Shown here piece after piece: positions 35,734-43,321 of a DNA stretch of 52,663 nt (positions within the stretch are counted from its first letter, which is position 1; each line of letters opens with the position of its first letter). A program made the position numbers and the translations under genes. Source of the stretch: Ornithinibacillus halophilus (GTDB lineage Bacteria > Bacillota > Bacilli > Bacillales > Amphibacillaceae); contig NZ_FQVW01000019.1 of assembly GCF_900129485.1 (NCBI RefSeq), positions 1 to 52,663 of the forward strand, written 5' to 3'. The notes under the pieces were generated by a model. The model was not told where the DNA came from. It ran no database searches and was given only the letters and a program-made list of their open reading frames with translations.

Positions 35734-36888
35734 CTATTTGACCTCCTTTGTAAGAATTTTTTGTGCTGCTGCTATTCCACTTCCTAACATTACATTTTTC
35801 CCGGTTTTTACTAATCCGATTTCTATCAAGCTAATAGTTTGCAAAATATCAGATGGTGAACAATACCCCATATGTCCAATTCGAAAAATCTTTCCTTTTA
35901 ATTCTTGCTGTCCACCTGCTAAAACAAGATTAAAATCATTTTTCACAGTTTTTCTTAAAGCATCCGGATTAAAATCATTCGGGATTACTGAAGTGACTGT
36001 CGGAGAAGCGCAACTGTCACGAGTTAATAGTGGTATGTTCCAAGCTTTGAATGCTTCTCTTGTCATCAATTTCATTAGTTGGTGCCGTTCATAAACGTTC
36101 TCCAGGCCTTCCTTTTCGAACATGTCCAGAACTTGATTTAGCCCAAATAACAATGAAATGGAGGGAGTAAATGGTGTTGAATCAGAGAGAATATTTTCTC
36201 TGTATTTTTGTAAATCAAGATAGAATGTAGGTATATTATTTTTTTCAATAACTTCCCAAGCACGTTTACTTGCTGCAACAAAAGTTAATCCAGGAGGAAG
36301 CATTAGAGCTTTTTGAGACCCAGTTACGACTAAATCGAGTCCCCATTCATCCATTTTCGTTTGGACTCCTCCAACGGCTGAAACCCCATCAACAATGAAT
36401 AAGGCGTCGGAGTTTGTGTGAATGATATTGGAAAGCTCCTGAATAGGATTAAGAACGCCTGTGGAAGTTTCACAATATGTGACAAAAACAGCTTTAATTG
36501 AAGGATGGCCTTTAAGGAAGTTCTCCACATCTAATGTATCGACTGCTTTTCCCCAGGTTACATCGATTCGATGCACATTCAGTTGATATGCTTCACAGAT
36601 TTTTGCAAATCGCTCTCCAAATACACCTGTAACAATAACTAAAACCTCATCACCAGGTTGCGTGCAATTGGTTACGGCAGCCTCTAAACCTGCTGTTCCA
36701 CTACCTGCAAGAATTGCAATCTCTTCTTTTGTTTCAAAAACTTTTTTTAGTTTTGGTTTAATTTTCCTTAGTAATTCTTTCGTTTCTTGATCACGATGCC
36801 CTATCATCGGATGTAGCATTGCTCTTTGAACAGAGGGTGGGATAGGAGTTGGCCCGGGAATACGTAATAATTGTTGGTCGGGTAACAT
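35734..36888 (-). CDS. Class V aminotransferase (alanine-glyoxylate/serine type)
   Basis: A 384-residue PLP enzyme. The N-terminus RIPGPTPIPPSVQRAM, the AGSGTAGLEAA loop and FIVDGVSAVGG, followed by Lys193 in TGSQKALMLPPG (Schiff base), are typical of the alanine-glyoxylate/serine-pyruvate aminotransferase group. Its tight operon with serA suggests it handles phosphohydroxypyruvate, hydroxypyruvate or glyoxylate on the route to serine and glycine, in place of or beside SerC. The pathway is inferred from gene order. GAAAGGAGATATT precedes the ATG. Confidence 0.9.
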   Translation of the reverse strand: MLPDQQLLRIPGPTPIPPSVQRAMLHPMIGHRDQETKELLRKIKPKLKKVFETKEEIAILAGSGTAGLEAAVTNCTQPGDEVLVIVTGVFGERFAKICEAYQLNVHRIDVTWGKAVDTLDVENFLKGHPSIKAVFVTYCETSTGVLNPIQELSNIIHTNSDALFIVDGVSAVGGVQTKMDEWGLDLVVTGSQKALMLPPGLTFVAASKRAWEVIEKNNIPTFYLDLQKYRENILSDSTPFTPSISLLFGLNQVLDMFEKEGLENVYERHQLMKLMTREAFKAWNIPLLTRDSCASPTVTSVIPNDFNPDALRKTVKNDFNLVLAGGQQELKGKIFRIGHMGYCSPSDILQTISLIEIGLVKTGKNVMLGSGIAAAQKILTKEVK

Positions 36889-36959
36889 TAGAATATCTCC
36901 TTTCTAAAGGTAAGGTCATCAATTATTCCAATATAGAAAAAAAGAGACGCTCTTCTAGT

Positions 36960-37157
36960 TTAGCGACTCCTTCTTTGTCTTGGTTCATCATAAATTGGTA
37001 CATCTTGAGTTTGAGTTTTACTCTTCTTTTGAAACTTAGCGATTAACGCCATTATTCTACTTTTCCTTTTGCCAAACAAAATTCGATTTTCAACATAATA
37101 GATCGTCTCTTCGATAATAATGAGTAGGATAATAAGGCCAATAATCCAATATAGCAT
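36960..37157 (-). CDS. Small membrane protein with basic tail
   Basis: A 65-residue protein: one N-terminal transmembrane helix (about 3-22), then a strongly basic tail (FGKRKSR, KFQKKSK, RQRRSR). AAAGGGAGT is well spaced before ATG 37157. No family was recognised. It lies just upstream of the aminotransferase-serA operon on the same strand, separated by about 70 nt. Confidence 0.55.
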   Translation of the reverse strand: MLYWIIGLIILLIIIEETIYYVENRILFGKRKSRIMALIAKFQKKSKTQTQDVPIYDEPRQRRSR

Positions 37158-37365
37158 ACTAGAATACTCCCTTTAACAATAATGATACTACCATTATATA
37201 CTAAATAATGAGAAAACATTGTGATTTTTTTAAAATAGTATGAAGAAATAATCATTTGTAAAACTAAAGGGTTAGTAGAATATATGGCTCTAAAAAACAG
37301 TGCGTTGATTACACTAGTGACACCCATTTACAGAATAGCGGCTGTCACTAGCTTCCAAAAATCAC

Positions 37366-38460
37366 TTATTTACCCCATATTTCCTCGGAAATATCGACAA
37401 TAAATTTCAATTTTCTCCATTGTTCTTCCTCAGTTAATTTATTTCCATGATGGGTAGAAGCAAAGCCACACTGTGGGCTAATACAGATTTGTTCTAATGG
37501 AATGAATTGGCTTGCTTCCTTAATTTTAGTGAGGATGACATCCTTATTCTCCAATTCTCCCCTTTTTGATGTGATGACACCTAATACAACTCTCGGACCA
37601 TTATTAGGAATAAATTCTAATGGTTTAAAGCTACCGGAACGTTCATCATCATATTCTAGGAAAAAGCCATCTACATTTTCCTTAGCAAAAAGGGTAGGTG
37701 CAATTTCTGCATAACTTCCTTTAAAAGCCCATGTTGATTTGTAATTTCCTCTACACAAATGAGTCGTTACATAAAGATCTTCTGGTTTATTTTCTAGTAC
37801 ACTATTAGCGACATGTAACGCAAGTTCAATGAGTTCTTGTCGAGAGTATCCTTCTTCGTAAGGTGCTAAGCTGTCCGCATTTAGACCAGCAATATAAACA
37901 TCATCAAATTGTATGTAACGTACACCTGCTTGATAAAACGCTTTCAGTGCATCACGATATGTTTGAATAACATCTTTTGCATATTCATCGAGAGTAGGAT
38001 AAATTTCCGGATTTCGAATCCCTGCATGAAATAATTGATTTGGACTTGGAATAGTTTGTTTTGCAACCGCTCGCCCATTAACAATTTGATTAAATTCTTT
38101 AAAGTCTGTTAGAAAAGGGTGATCCTGATTAAAGGATATTTTACCGATATTACGAACATCATAGGCTTCTGTTTCTTCGTCGTGGAAATTATATCCAACC
38201 TTAGGAACGTATCCCTCTATACCATTTAAATTTTCTAGAAAATCAATATGCCACCATGAACGGCGAAATTCACCATCAGTGACAGCCTTTAAACCAACTT
38301 CAATTTGTTTATCTACAATTCGTTTGATTTCTTCTGTTTCCACTTCTCGTAGCTCTGAAGCTGAAACTTGTCCGTTATTAAATTGAGACCTTGCTTCGTG
38401 TAATCTTTCTGGTCTTAGTAAACTCCCCACATGGTCAGCTCGAAATGGTACGCTTGTCAT
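37366..38460 (-). CDS. MetE-like methyltransferase (YxjG/YxjH type)
   Basis: A 364-residue cobalamin-independent methionine synthase C-terminal-like protein. FRADHVGSLLRPERL is the family start. Zinc ligands appear as His and Cys in TTHLCRGNY and Cys in CISPQCGFAST, which activate a thiol substrate. It lacks the N-terminal folate-binding half of full MetE, as in Bacillus subtilis YxjG/YxjH, which are controlled by S-box RNAs. A SAM-I riboswitch precedes it here too, which supports a role in methionine synthesis or salvage. GAGGTGAT precedes the ATG. Confidence 0.93.
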   Translation of the reverse strand: MTSVPFRADHVGSLLRPERLHEARSQFNNGQVSASELREVETEEIKRIVDKQIEVGLKAVTDGEFRRSWWHIDFLENLNGIEGYVPKVGYNFHDEETEAYDVRNIGKISFNQDHPFLTDFKEFNQIVNGRAVAKQTIPSPNQLFHAGIRNPEIYPTLDEYAKDVIQTYRDALKAFYQAGVRYIQFDDVYIAGLNADSLAPYEEGYSRQELIELALHVANSVLENKPEDLYVTTHLCRGNYKSTWAFKGSYAEIAPTLFAKENVDGFFLEYDDERSGSFKPLEFIPNNGPRVVLGVITSKRGELENKDVILTKIKEASQFIPLEQICISPQCGFASTHHGNKLTEEEQWRKLKFIVDISEEIWGK

Positions 38461-38486
38461 TTTTACATCACCTCGTTTTAAAATTA

Positions 38487-38518
38487 GAAAAACCCCTTCT
38501 AAAGATAGAAGAGGTTTT
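38487..38518 (-). terminator. SAM riboswitch expression-platform terminator
   Basis: On the minus strand AAAACCTCTTCT pairs with AGAAGGGGTTTT, ending in a T run about 27 nt before the YxjG-like start. It lies immediately after the aptamer, as in S-box leaders. Confidence 0.9.
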
Positions 38519-38532
38519 ATAAGCTATTACTC

Positions 38533-38634
38533 TTCTTATCTTCAAGCAAAACGCTTCTGGAATTAGCACAGTACTTGTTACAGTCTGTTGCTGAGGCTTC
38601 GAAGGGCCAGTCCCTCCACCTCTCTGGATAAGAA
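38533..38634 (-). ncRNA. SAM-I (S-box) riboswitch
   Basis: The minus strand carries the S-box core in order: TTCTTATCCAGAGAGGTGGA, GGGACTGGCCC, GAAGCCTCAGCAAC, and AATTCCAGAAG. The closing P1 strands are TTCTTATC (plus 38627-38634) and GATAAGAA (plus 38533-38540). S-adenosylmethionine binding stabilises P1 and favours the downstream terminator, so the methyltransferase gene is off when SAM is plentiful. Core match and downstream gene type agree. Confidence 0.96.
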
Positions 38635-38663
38635 TATAAAATTATTTATTTTTTGTTCAGAGA

Positions 38664-38693
38664 TGTCTAGCTCCGTGCGCACTGCGCTTTTCT
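38664..38693. repeat. Short remnant resembling the 9-158 repeat ends
   Basis: GTCTAGCTCC followed by GTGCGCACTGCGCTTTTC looks like the left end (GTCCAGCTCC) and right end (TTGCGCTTTT) of the element at 9-158 joined by a large internal deletion. It is short, so chance similarity is possible. Confidence 0.35.
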
Positions 38694-38814
38694 TGAAATT
38701 ATATTAAATATTACACCTTCTAATAAAGGATTGTCAAGAAAATATTTTTCCCTCATGTTTGCTATTAGAGGATCATTAAAATTTAATTGAAAACTATCCT
38801 TGTTTTTCACATTA

Positions 38815-38823
38815 TGGTATAAT
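38815..38823 (+). promoter_or_regulatory. Extended -10 promoter of Mn riboswitch
   Basis: TGGTATAAT at 38815-38823 is a TG-N-TATAAT extended -10 box, about 35 nt before the conserved riboswitch core. The -35 region is weak, which is common for extended -10 promoters. Confidence 0.55.
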
Positions 38824-38856
38824 ATGGTATAAATCATAATCACTTTGACCTGTGTC

Positions 38857-38959
38857 AAAGGGGAGTAGCGGTTGGATTAAAATCCAAAAGTCAGGTCGTC
38901 ATTCCATGGTAATTACCATCGGCCTTACTGGCATGAAGATGCTATGCGAGACCTTTGCC
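38857..38959 (+). ncRNA. yybP-ykoY manganese riboswitch
   Basis: The aptamer core is unmistakable: AAAGGGGAGTAGCGG (38857-38871), GTCGTCATTCC, GGCCTTACTGGC, ATGCTATGCGAGACCTTTGCC. Members of this class bind Mn2+ and usually turn on Mn exporters or tolerance genes. Here the 3' strand of the aptamer stem (GACCTTTGCC) is also the 5' arm of a terminator, so Mn2+ binding should prevent termination. The regulated gene is the P-type ATPase at 39195. Confidence 0.96.
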
Positions 38960-38988
38960 TTCTATAGGCAGGGGTCTCGTGTTTTTTT
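38947..38988 (+). terminator. Mn riboswitch terminator
   Basis: CGAGACCTTTGCC (38947-38959) pairs with GGCAGGGGTCTCG (38967-38979) and is followed by seven T. The 5' arm overlaps the aptamer's closing strand, giving mutually exclusive structures. Confidence 0.93.
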
Positions 38989-38999
38989 GTGCAAGATAA

Positions 39000-39135
39000 G
39001 AATGTAGCGTTGCGCTGGCGTGAGTAATCTAAAAAAACTACGTGGATATAATCACTGCTGTTTGTGCCGAGTAACAACAGGCACTGTTTCAGTTCTTACA
39101 TCGCAACGCGGGCGCGCTCTAGCTTTTCTTATTTC
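39000..39135. repeat. Inverted-repeat element between riboswitch and ATPase
   Basis: This stretch is GC-rich and bounded by GCGTTGCG (39007-39014) and its inverted copy CGCAACGC (39112-39119). Inside, GTGCC (39064-39068) faces GGCAC (39080-39084). It ends in GGGCGCGCTCTAGCTTTTC, which recalls the end of the 9-158 element. It lies within the transcribed leader of the ATPase, between the terminator and the start codon, so it would form a long hairpin in the mRNA. Confidence 0.45.
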
Positions 39136-39194
39136 TATAGAATGTTTATGTATATCTAGGGGAAAATGGATATAGAGGAAAGGAGTTTACATAT

Positions 39195-41831
39195 ATGGAA
39201 TTTTATCGTCTAAGTACAGAAGATACGTTAAAAGAAGTCCAATCATCTGAAGAAGGATTATCCCAATCTGAAGTTCAATCACGTATCGAAAAAAATGGAT
39301 ATAATGAGATAGCTGATAAGGAAAAGGTTCCTACTTGGAAGCTTTTTCTAGAAACGTTTAAAGACCCAATGGTAATTGTGTTATTAATAGCTGCGGGTGT
39401 TCAGCTAGTTCTGGGGGAGATTGTTGAGTCGATTATCATCTTCCTTGTGTTAATCCTAAACTCAGTAATAAGTGTAGTCCAAACAAAAAAGGCAGAGAGT
39501 TCATTGGATGCCTTAAGAGACATGTCAGCACCTGAAGCCAAGGTAATCCGTCAAGGTAATAAACAGACAATCCCTGCTAGAGAACTCGTTCCGGGGGATA
39601 TTGTTCTATTAGAAGCAGGGGACTATATACCGGCTGATGGAAGAATTTTAGAAAGTGGTTCTCTTAAAGTAAATGAAGGGATGTTAACTGGAGAATCAGA
39701 GTCTGTTGAAAAGCATGTGGATGCATTAGAGGATGAAGCAGCACTAGGGGATCGACGTAATATGGTCTTTAGCAGTTCGCTCGTCGTTTACGGACGGGGA
39801 ACCTTTGTCGTTACAGGAACAGGTGAAAAGACAGAGATTGGTAAAATTGCCGGAATGATTGCGACTGCTGAAGAAAAACAAACTCCGTTACAACGTAAAT
39901 TAGAGGTATTTAGTAAGAAGTTAGGTATTGGTATTTTAATTCTATGTATTATCATTTTTGCATTACAAGTGGGGAGAATTTGGTTCGGTAATGAAACGGT
40001 GGATATGACGACAGCAATTTTAAATGCATTGATGTTCTCAGTAGCTGTTGCCGTCGCTGCCATTCCTGAAGCATTGTCGTCTATCGTAACTATTGTTCTA
40101 TCTGTTGGTACGAATAAAATGGCCAAGCAACATGCCATCATTCGGAAGCTTCCAGCAGTGGAGACTTTAGGTTCAACTAGTGTTATTTGTACAGATAAAA
40201 CTGGTACATTAACGCAAAACAAAATGACTGTTACGAATTTTTTCTTGCCTGGTGACCAAAGAGAAAAGCTACCAGATGATCCGTCACAATGGACGAAAGC
40301 AGAGAAATTTCTCGTTAATATAGCAGCACTCTGTAATGATTCTTATATTAATAAAGATGGAAATGAAGTAGGAGACCCGACGGAAGTAGCATTAATTAAT
40401 TTTGCTAATAAAAATAATCAAGATTATGATGCACTTCGTCAACAATACCCAAGAGAAGGAGAACTACCTTTTGATTCGGATAGAAAGTTGATGTCAACGG
40501 TTCATACGATTGATGGGGAAAAATTAATGCTGACTAAAGGTGGCCCTGATGTCATGTACAATCGGGCATCCTATGTTTTTTGGGACGGGAAAGAAAAAGA
40601 AATTGACGATGATTTACTAAATTTATTTGAACAAGCCAATGAAGATTTTTCCAATCAAGCATTACGTGTATTAGCGTATGGATACAAAAGATTGTCAGAT
40701 GGAAAAACAACTATTACAGAAGAAGATGAACATGATTTAGTGTTAGTGGGATTAACGGCTATGATTGACCCTCCAAGAGAAGCTGTTTATGGTTCCATCG
40801 AAGAATCGAAAAAAGCTGGCATACGTACAATTATGATTACAGGTGATCACAAAACGACAGCCCAAGCCATTGGACGAGATATCGGACTTATGGAAGAAAA
40901 CGATATTGCCGTAACTGGACAAGAATTAGATGCGATGTCAGATGAAGAACTAGATAAAAAGCTAAAGCAGATCTCTGTTTATGCTCGTGTGTCACCAGAA
41001 AACAAAATTCGTATCGTACGTGCTTGGCAAAAACAAGATAAGATTACAGCAATGACTGGAGATGGAGTCAATGATGCTCCGGCATTAAAGCAAGCAGACA
41101 TCGGTGTGGCAATGGGTAGTGGAACCGATGTGGCTAAAGATTCTTCAGCAATGATTTTGACCGATGATAATTTCGTTTCCATTGTTAATGCTGTTGGTGT
41201 CGGAAGAACAGTATTCGATAATATTAAGAAAGCGATAAGTTATTTATTCGCTGGAAACCTAGGAGCAATTATTGCAATTCTGTTTGCTGTTGTCTTTAAT
41301 TGGTCCAATCCGTTTACAGCGCTTCAATTACTATTTATTAACTTAGTAAATGATTCTCTACCAGCAATTGCATTAGGTATGGAAAAATCAGAACCCGACG
41401 TAATGAATCGAAAGCCAAGACATGTTGATGAAGGTATTTTTGCAGGTGGAACGATGCGTGCAGTGATTACAAGAGGACTCTTAATAGGAATCGCTGTAAT
41501 CATTTCGCACTACATTGGATTACAGCACTCAGCAGAAATGGGAGTTGCAATGGCATTTACAACATTAATCTTAGCTAGAACATTACAAACATTTACCGCA
41601 CGCTCCAATGCACAAACAATTTTTGGAGTAGGTTTTTTCACAAACAAATATGTGTTAGGCGCTGTTTTAGTTTGTTTTGTTCTTTATACGATCACCATCC
41701 TTCCATTCGCTCGAGATGTATTTGCAATACCTGAAGCATTTGGATTCAATGATTGGATGCTTGCAACAGGATTAGCAATTGGAGCAGTTGTGCTAATGGA
41801 AATTGCAAAAGTAATTCAGAATCGTAAATAA
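39195..41831 (+). CDS. P-type cation-transporting ATPase (Ca/Mn type)
   Basis: An 878-residue P2A-type ATPase that pumps divalent cations across the membrane with ATP. The actuator domain has EGMLTGESESVEKH, the phosphorylated Asp334 lies in CTDKTGTLTQNKMT, and the hinge is MTGDGVNDAPALKQADIGVAMG. The ion site in helix 4 reads AVAAIPEALSSIV. Homologues under yybP-ykoY control, such as lactococcal YoaB, protect against excess manganese, and the riboswitch here points to Mn2+ efflux; Ca2+ remains possible. AGGAAAGGAGTTTAC precedes the ATG. Confidence 0.95.
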   Translation: MEFYRLSTEDTLKEVQSSEEGLSQSEVQSRIEKNGYNEIADKEKVPTWKLFLETFKDPMVIVLLIAAGVQLVLGEIVESIIIFLVLILNSVISVVQTKKAESSLDALRDMSAPEAKVIRQGNKQTIPARELVPGDIVLLEAGDYIPADGRILESGSLKVNEGMLTGESESVEKHVDALEDEAALGDRRNMVFSSSLVVYGRGTFVVTGTGEKTEIGKIAGMIATAEEKQTPLQRKLEVFSKKLGIGILILCIIIFALQVGRIWFGNETVDMTTAILNALMFSVAVAVAAIPEALSSIVTIVLSVGTNKMAKQHAIIRKLPAVETLGSTSVICTDKTGTLTQNKMTVTNFFLPGDQREKLPDDPSQWTKAEKFLVNIAALCNDSYINKDGNEVGDPTEVALINFANKNNQDYDALRQQYPREGELPFDSDRKLMSTVHTIDGEKLMLTKGGPDVMYNRASYVFWDGKEKEIDDDLLNLFEQANEDFSNQALRVLAYGYKRLSDGKTTITEEDEHDLVLVGLTAMIDPPREAVYGSIEESKKAGIRTIMITGDHKTTAQAIGRDIGLMEENDIAVTGQELDAMSDEELDKKLKQISVYARVSPENKIRIVRAWQKQDKITAMTGDGVNDAPALKQADIGVAMGSGTDVAKDSSAMILTDDNFVSIVNAVGVGRTVFDNIKKAISYLFAGNLGAIIAILFAVVFNWSNPFTALQLLFINLVNDSLPAIALGMEKSEPDVMNRKPRHVDEGIFAGGTMRAVITRGLLIGIAVIISHYIGLQHSAEMGVAMAFTTLILARTLQTFTARSNAQTIFGVGFFTNKYVLGAVLVCFVLYTITILPFARDVFAIPEAFGFNDWMLATGLAIGAVVLMEIAKVIQNRK

Positions 41832-41844
41832 TATGCTTAGATAG

Positions 41845-41880
41845 AAACTGCACCTCATAGTTGGAGGTGCAGTTTTCTAT
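41845..41880 (+). terminator. Intrinsic terminator after ATPase gene
   Basis: AAACTGCACCTC (41845-41856) pairs perfectly with GAGGTGCAGTTT (41864-41875), followed by T. Confidence 0.92.
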
Positions 41881-41889
41881 GTGGTAACC

Positions 41890-42075
41890 GTGAGAGGACA
41901 TTGGATACGTTATAATTAAAAAAACGAGATAAATGTATTGTTATGGACATCAGGTACGCTATTTTACTAAATAACTCTAACAAGAGATAAAATTTGAACG
42001 GATAACGGAATCGATGTCCTTAAAGCTTCAAATCATCCCTTTTAAATAGAAATTACGGAAGAAATGTCCAATCAA
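41890..42075. repeat. Dispersed GGACAT repeat, copy B
   Basis: Most of the 41880-42138 gap is a second GGACAT cluster: direct motifs at 41896-41901 and 41945-41950, inverted ATGTCC at 42014-42019 and 42064-42069. Each is followed, in its own orientation, by a variant of GTACGTTAT (for example GGACATCAGGTACGCTAT). The word TATTTTACTAA near 41960 is shared with copy A at 3894-4080. Direct and inverted copies together make a large palindromic arrangement. No gene was seen in it. Confidence 0.5.
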
Positions 42076-42138
42076 ATCCCATCGCAATTTTCACTAATCC
42101 TATGGTATCATTGAAATAAAGTTTACTAATAAAGGATT

Positions 42139-42762
42139 GTGTCAATTTTGAGATTTATATCGATAGATTTTGAGACAGCAAATGAGAAACGGTTTAGTCC
42201 ATGTGCTGTTGGAATAGTTGTTGCTGAAAATAATAAAATAATAGATGAATATTATAGTTTAATCAACCCGAAAACATATTTTAATCCTATGAATATTCGT
42301 GTTCATGGGATAAGAGAAGATGATGTCAGAGATGCTCCAAACTTCCAAGATATATGGCCAACACTAAATAACTTTTTAAGCAGTAATCTAGCAATTGCTC
42401 ATAATGCTAGTTTTGATATGAGTGTGATTAGGCAGACGTTAGATCAGTTTAAGTTGCCATACCCAACAATGGACTATCTTTGTACTGCTAATATCTCTAA
42501 AAAAGTCTGGCCTGATTTGTATAACCATAAGTTAAACACACTTGCAGATTATCATGGAATTACGTTCGAACACCACCATGCACTAGAGGATGCAAGAGTT
42601 GCAGCAAAAGTGTTTTTCAAAGCATTAGAAACGTATGAAACGAATTCTATTGATGAATTTTTAGAAAAAAATAGCATTACAAAAGGTAGAATCTTTGAAC
42701 GTGGTTATTATCCACCAAAAGTGAAACGGTTAAAAACGTCTAAAAAGTTATACATCAAATAA
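42139..42762 (+). CDS. DEDDh 3'-5' exonuclease (DnaQ-like)
   Basis: A 207-residue exonuclease of the DNA polymerase III epsilon family. Motif Exo I is FISIDFETAN, Exo II AHNASFDMSV, and Exo III HHHALEDARVA, giving the full DEDDh set of metal ligands. It removes nucleotides from 3' ends and probably acts in DNA repair or RNA trimming. A basic C-terminal tail (KRLKTSKK) may bind nucleic acid. The start is ambiguous between GTG 42139 and TTG 42148, as the AAAGGA site suits neither perfectly. Confidence 0.9.
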   Translation: MSILRFISIDFETANEKRFSPCAVGIVVAENNKIIDEYYSLINPKTYFNPMNIRVHGIREDDVRDAPNFQDIWPTLNNFLSSNLAIAHNASFDMSVIRQTLDQFKLPYPTMDYLCTANISKKVWPDLYNHKLNTLADYHGITFEHHHALEDARVAAKVFFKALETYETNSIDEFLEKNSITKGRIFERGYYPPKVKRLKTSKKLYIK

Positions 42763-42781
42763 ATACAATTGGAGGGGTATC

Positions 42782-42934
42782 GTGGAGTCTTATTATGTTG
42801 GTTGGGGAACATTAATGTTGATAAATGCTGGAATAGCACAGGGTAAAAATCGAAGTGGCTTTAATTGGTTTTTACTTTCATTGGTTCTAGGACCAATTGC
42901 TACTCTAATTTTAGTTCTAGTTGAAAAAAGATAG
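42782..42934 (+). CDS. Small membrane protein, 50 residues
   Basis: A clear short gene: GGAGGGG lies four bases before the GTG at 42782, and the product starts MESYYVGWGTLMLINAG. It has two short hydrophobic segments (about 4-17 and 28-46) around a polar GKNRSGFNW turn, and ends VEKR. The pattern resembles small phage- or plasma-membrane-associated proteins of Bacilli, but no family is named. It starts 19 nt after the exonuclease stop, and its stop lies just before the ribosome site of the next gene, so the three form one transcript. Confidence 0.65.
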   Translation: MESYYVGWGTLMLINAGIAQGKNRSGFNWFLLSLVLGPIATLILVLVEKR

Positions 42935-42950
42935 AAATGGAGAGATGTAC

Positions 42951-43178
42951 GTGGCTGATTTAAAATACGAAATAATTGAAACAATTGCAGTTCTCTCAGA
43001 ATCCCCAAAAGGGTGGAAGAAGGAATTAAATTTAGTGAGCTGGAATGGAAGAGACCCTAAGTATGATCTTAGAGACTGGGCACCAGATCACTCGAAAATG
43101 GGAAAAGGAGTAACCTTGTCAGCTGAAGACTTAACGAATTTGAAAAAAGCATTAAACAACATGGATGAGATTGGATAG
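42951..43178 (+). CDS. PC4/YdbC-like ssDNA-binding protein
   Basis: A 75-residue protein. YEIIETIAVLSESPKGWKKELNLVSWNG forms the beta-sheet surface and GKGVTLSAEDLTNLKKAL the closing helix, as in YdbC/PC4-type proteins (PF02229), small dimers that bind single-stranded nucleic acid without sequence preference. GGAGAG (42939-42944) is spaced six bases from the GTG at 42951. An in-frame ATG at 42945 directly abuts that site. It is co-transcribed with a 3'-5' exonuclease, which suggests a shared nucleic-acid role, by inference. Confidence 0.8.
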   Translation: MADLKYEIIETIAVLSESPKGWKKELNLVSWNGRDPKYDLRDWAPDHSKMGKGVTLSAEDLTNLKKALNNMDEIG

Positions 43179-43197
43179 GTCTCATCCATATTTTTTT
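43163..43197 (+). terminator. Intrinsic terminator overlapping YdbC stop
   Basis: GGATGAGA (43163-43170) pairs with TCTCATCC (43180-43187), followed by seven T (43191-43197). The 5' arm is within the last codons of the gene. Confidence 0.9.
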
Positions 43198-43321
43198 ACT
43201 AATGTTATGGAATTTGCTTGATTCTAGATAGAATAATGTGATAGTTGTCACGTTAGAATTCTAAGTGTAAATAGTGTATCATTTTACATGAAGTACCTTG
43301 GTAGAATTTGGAGGAGATTGA

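Noticed and set aside
37314-37351. Terminator for the MetE-like gene
   Set aside because: CTAGTGACA and TGTCACTAG form an inverted repeat, but the loop is 20 nt and no T run follows on the minus strand, so it is not called a terminator.
38667-38858. Minus-strand open frame upstream of the Mn riboswitch
   Set aside because: It overlaps the promoter and start of the riboswitch, has no ribosome site and no protein-like composition.
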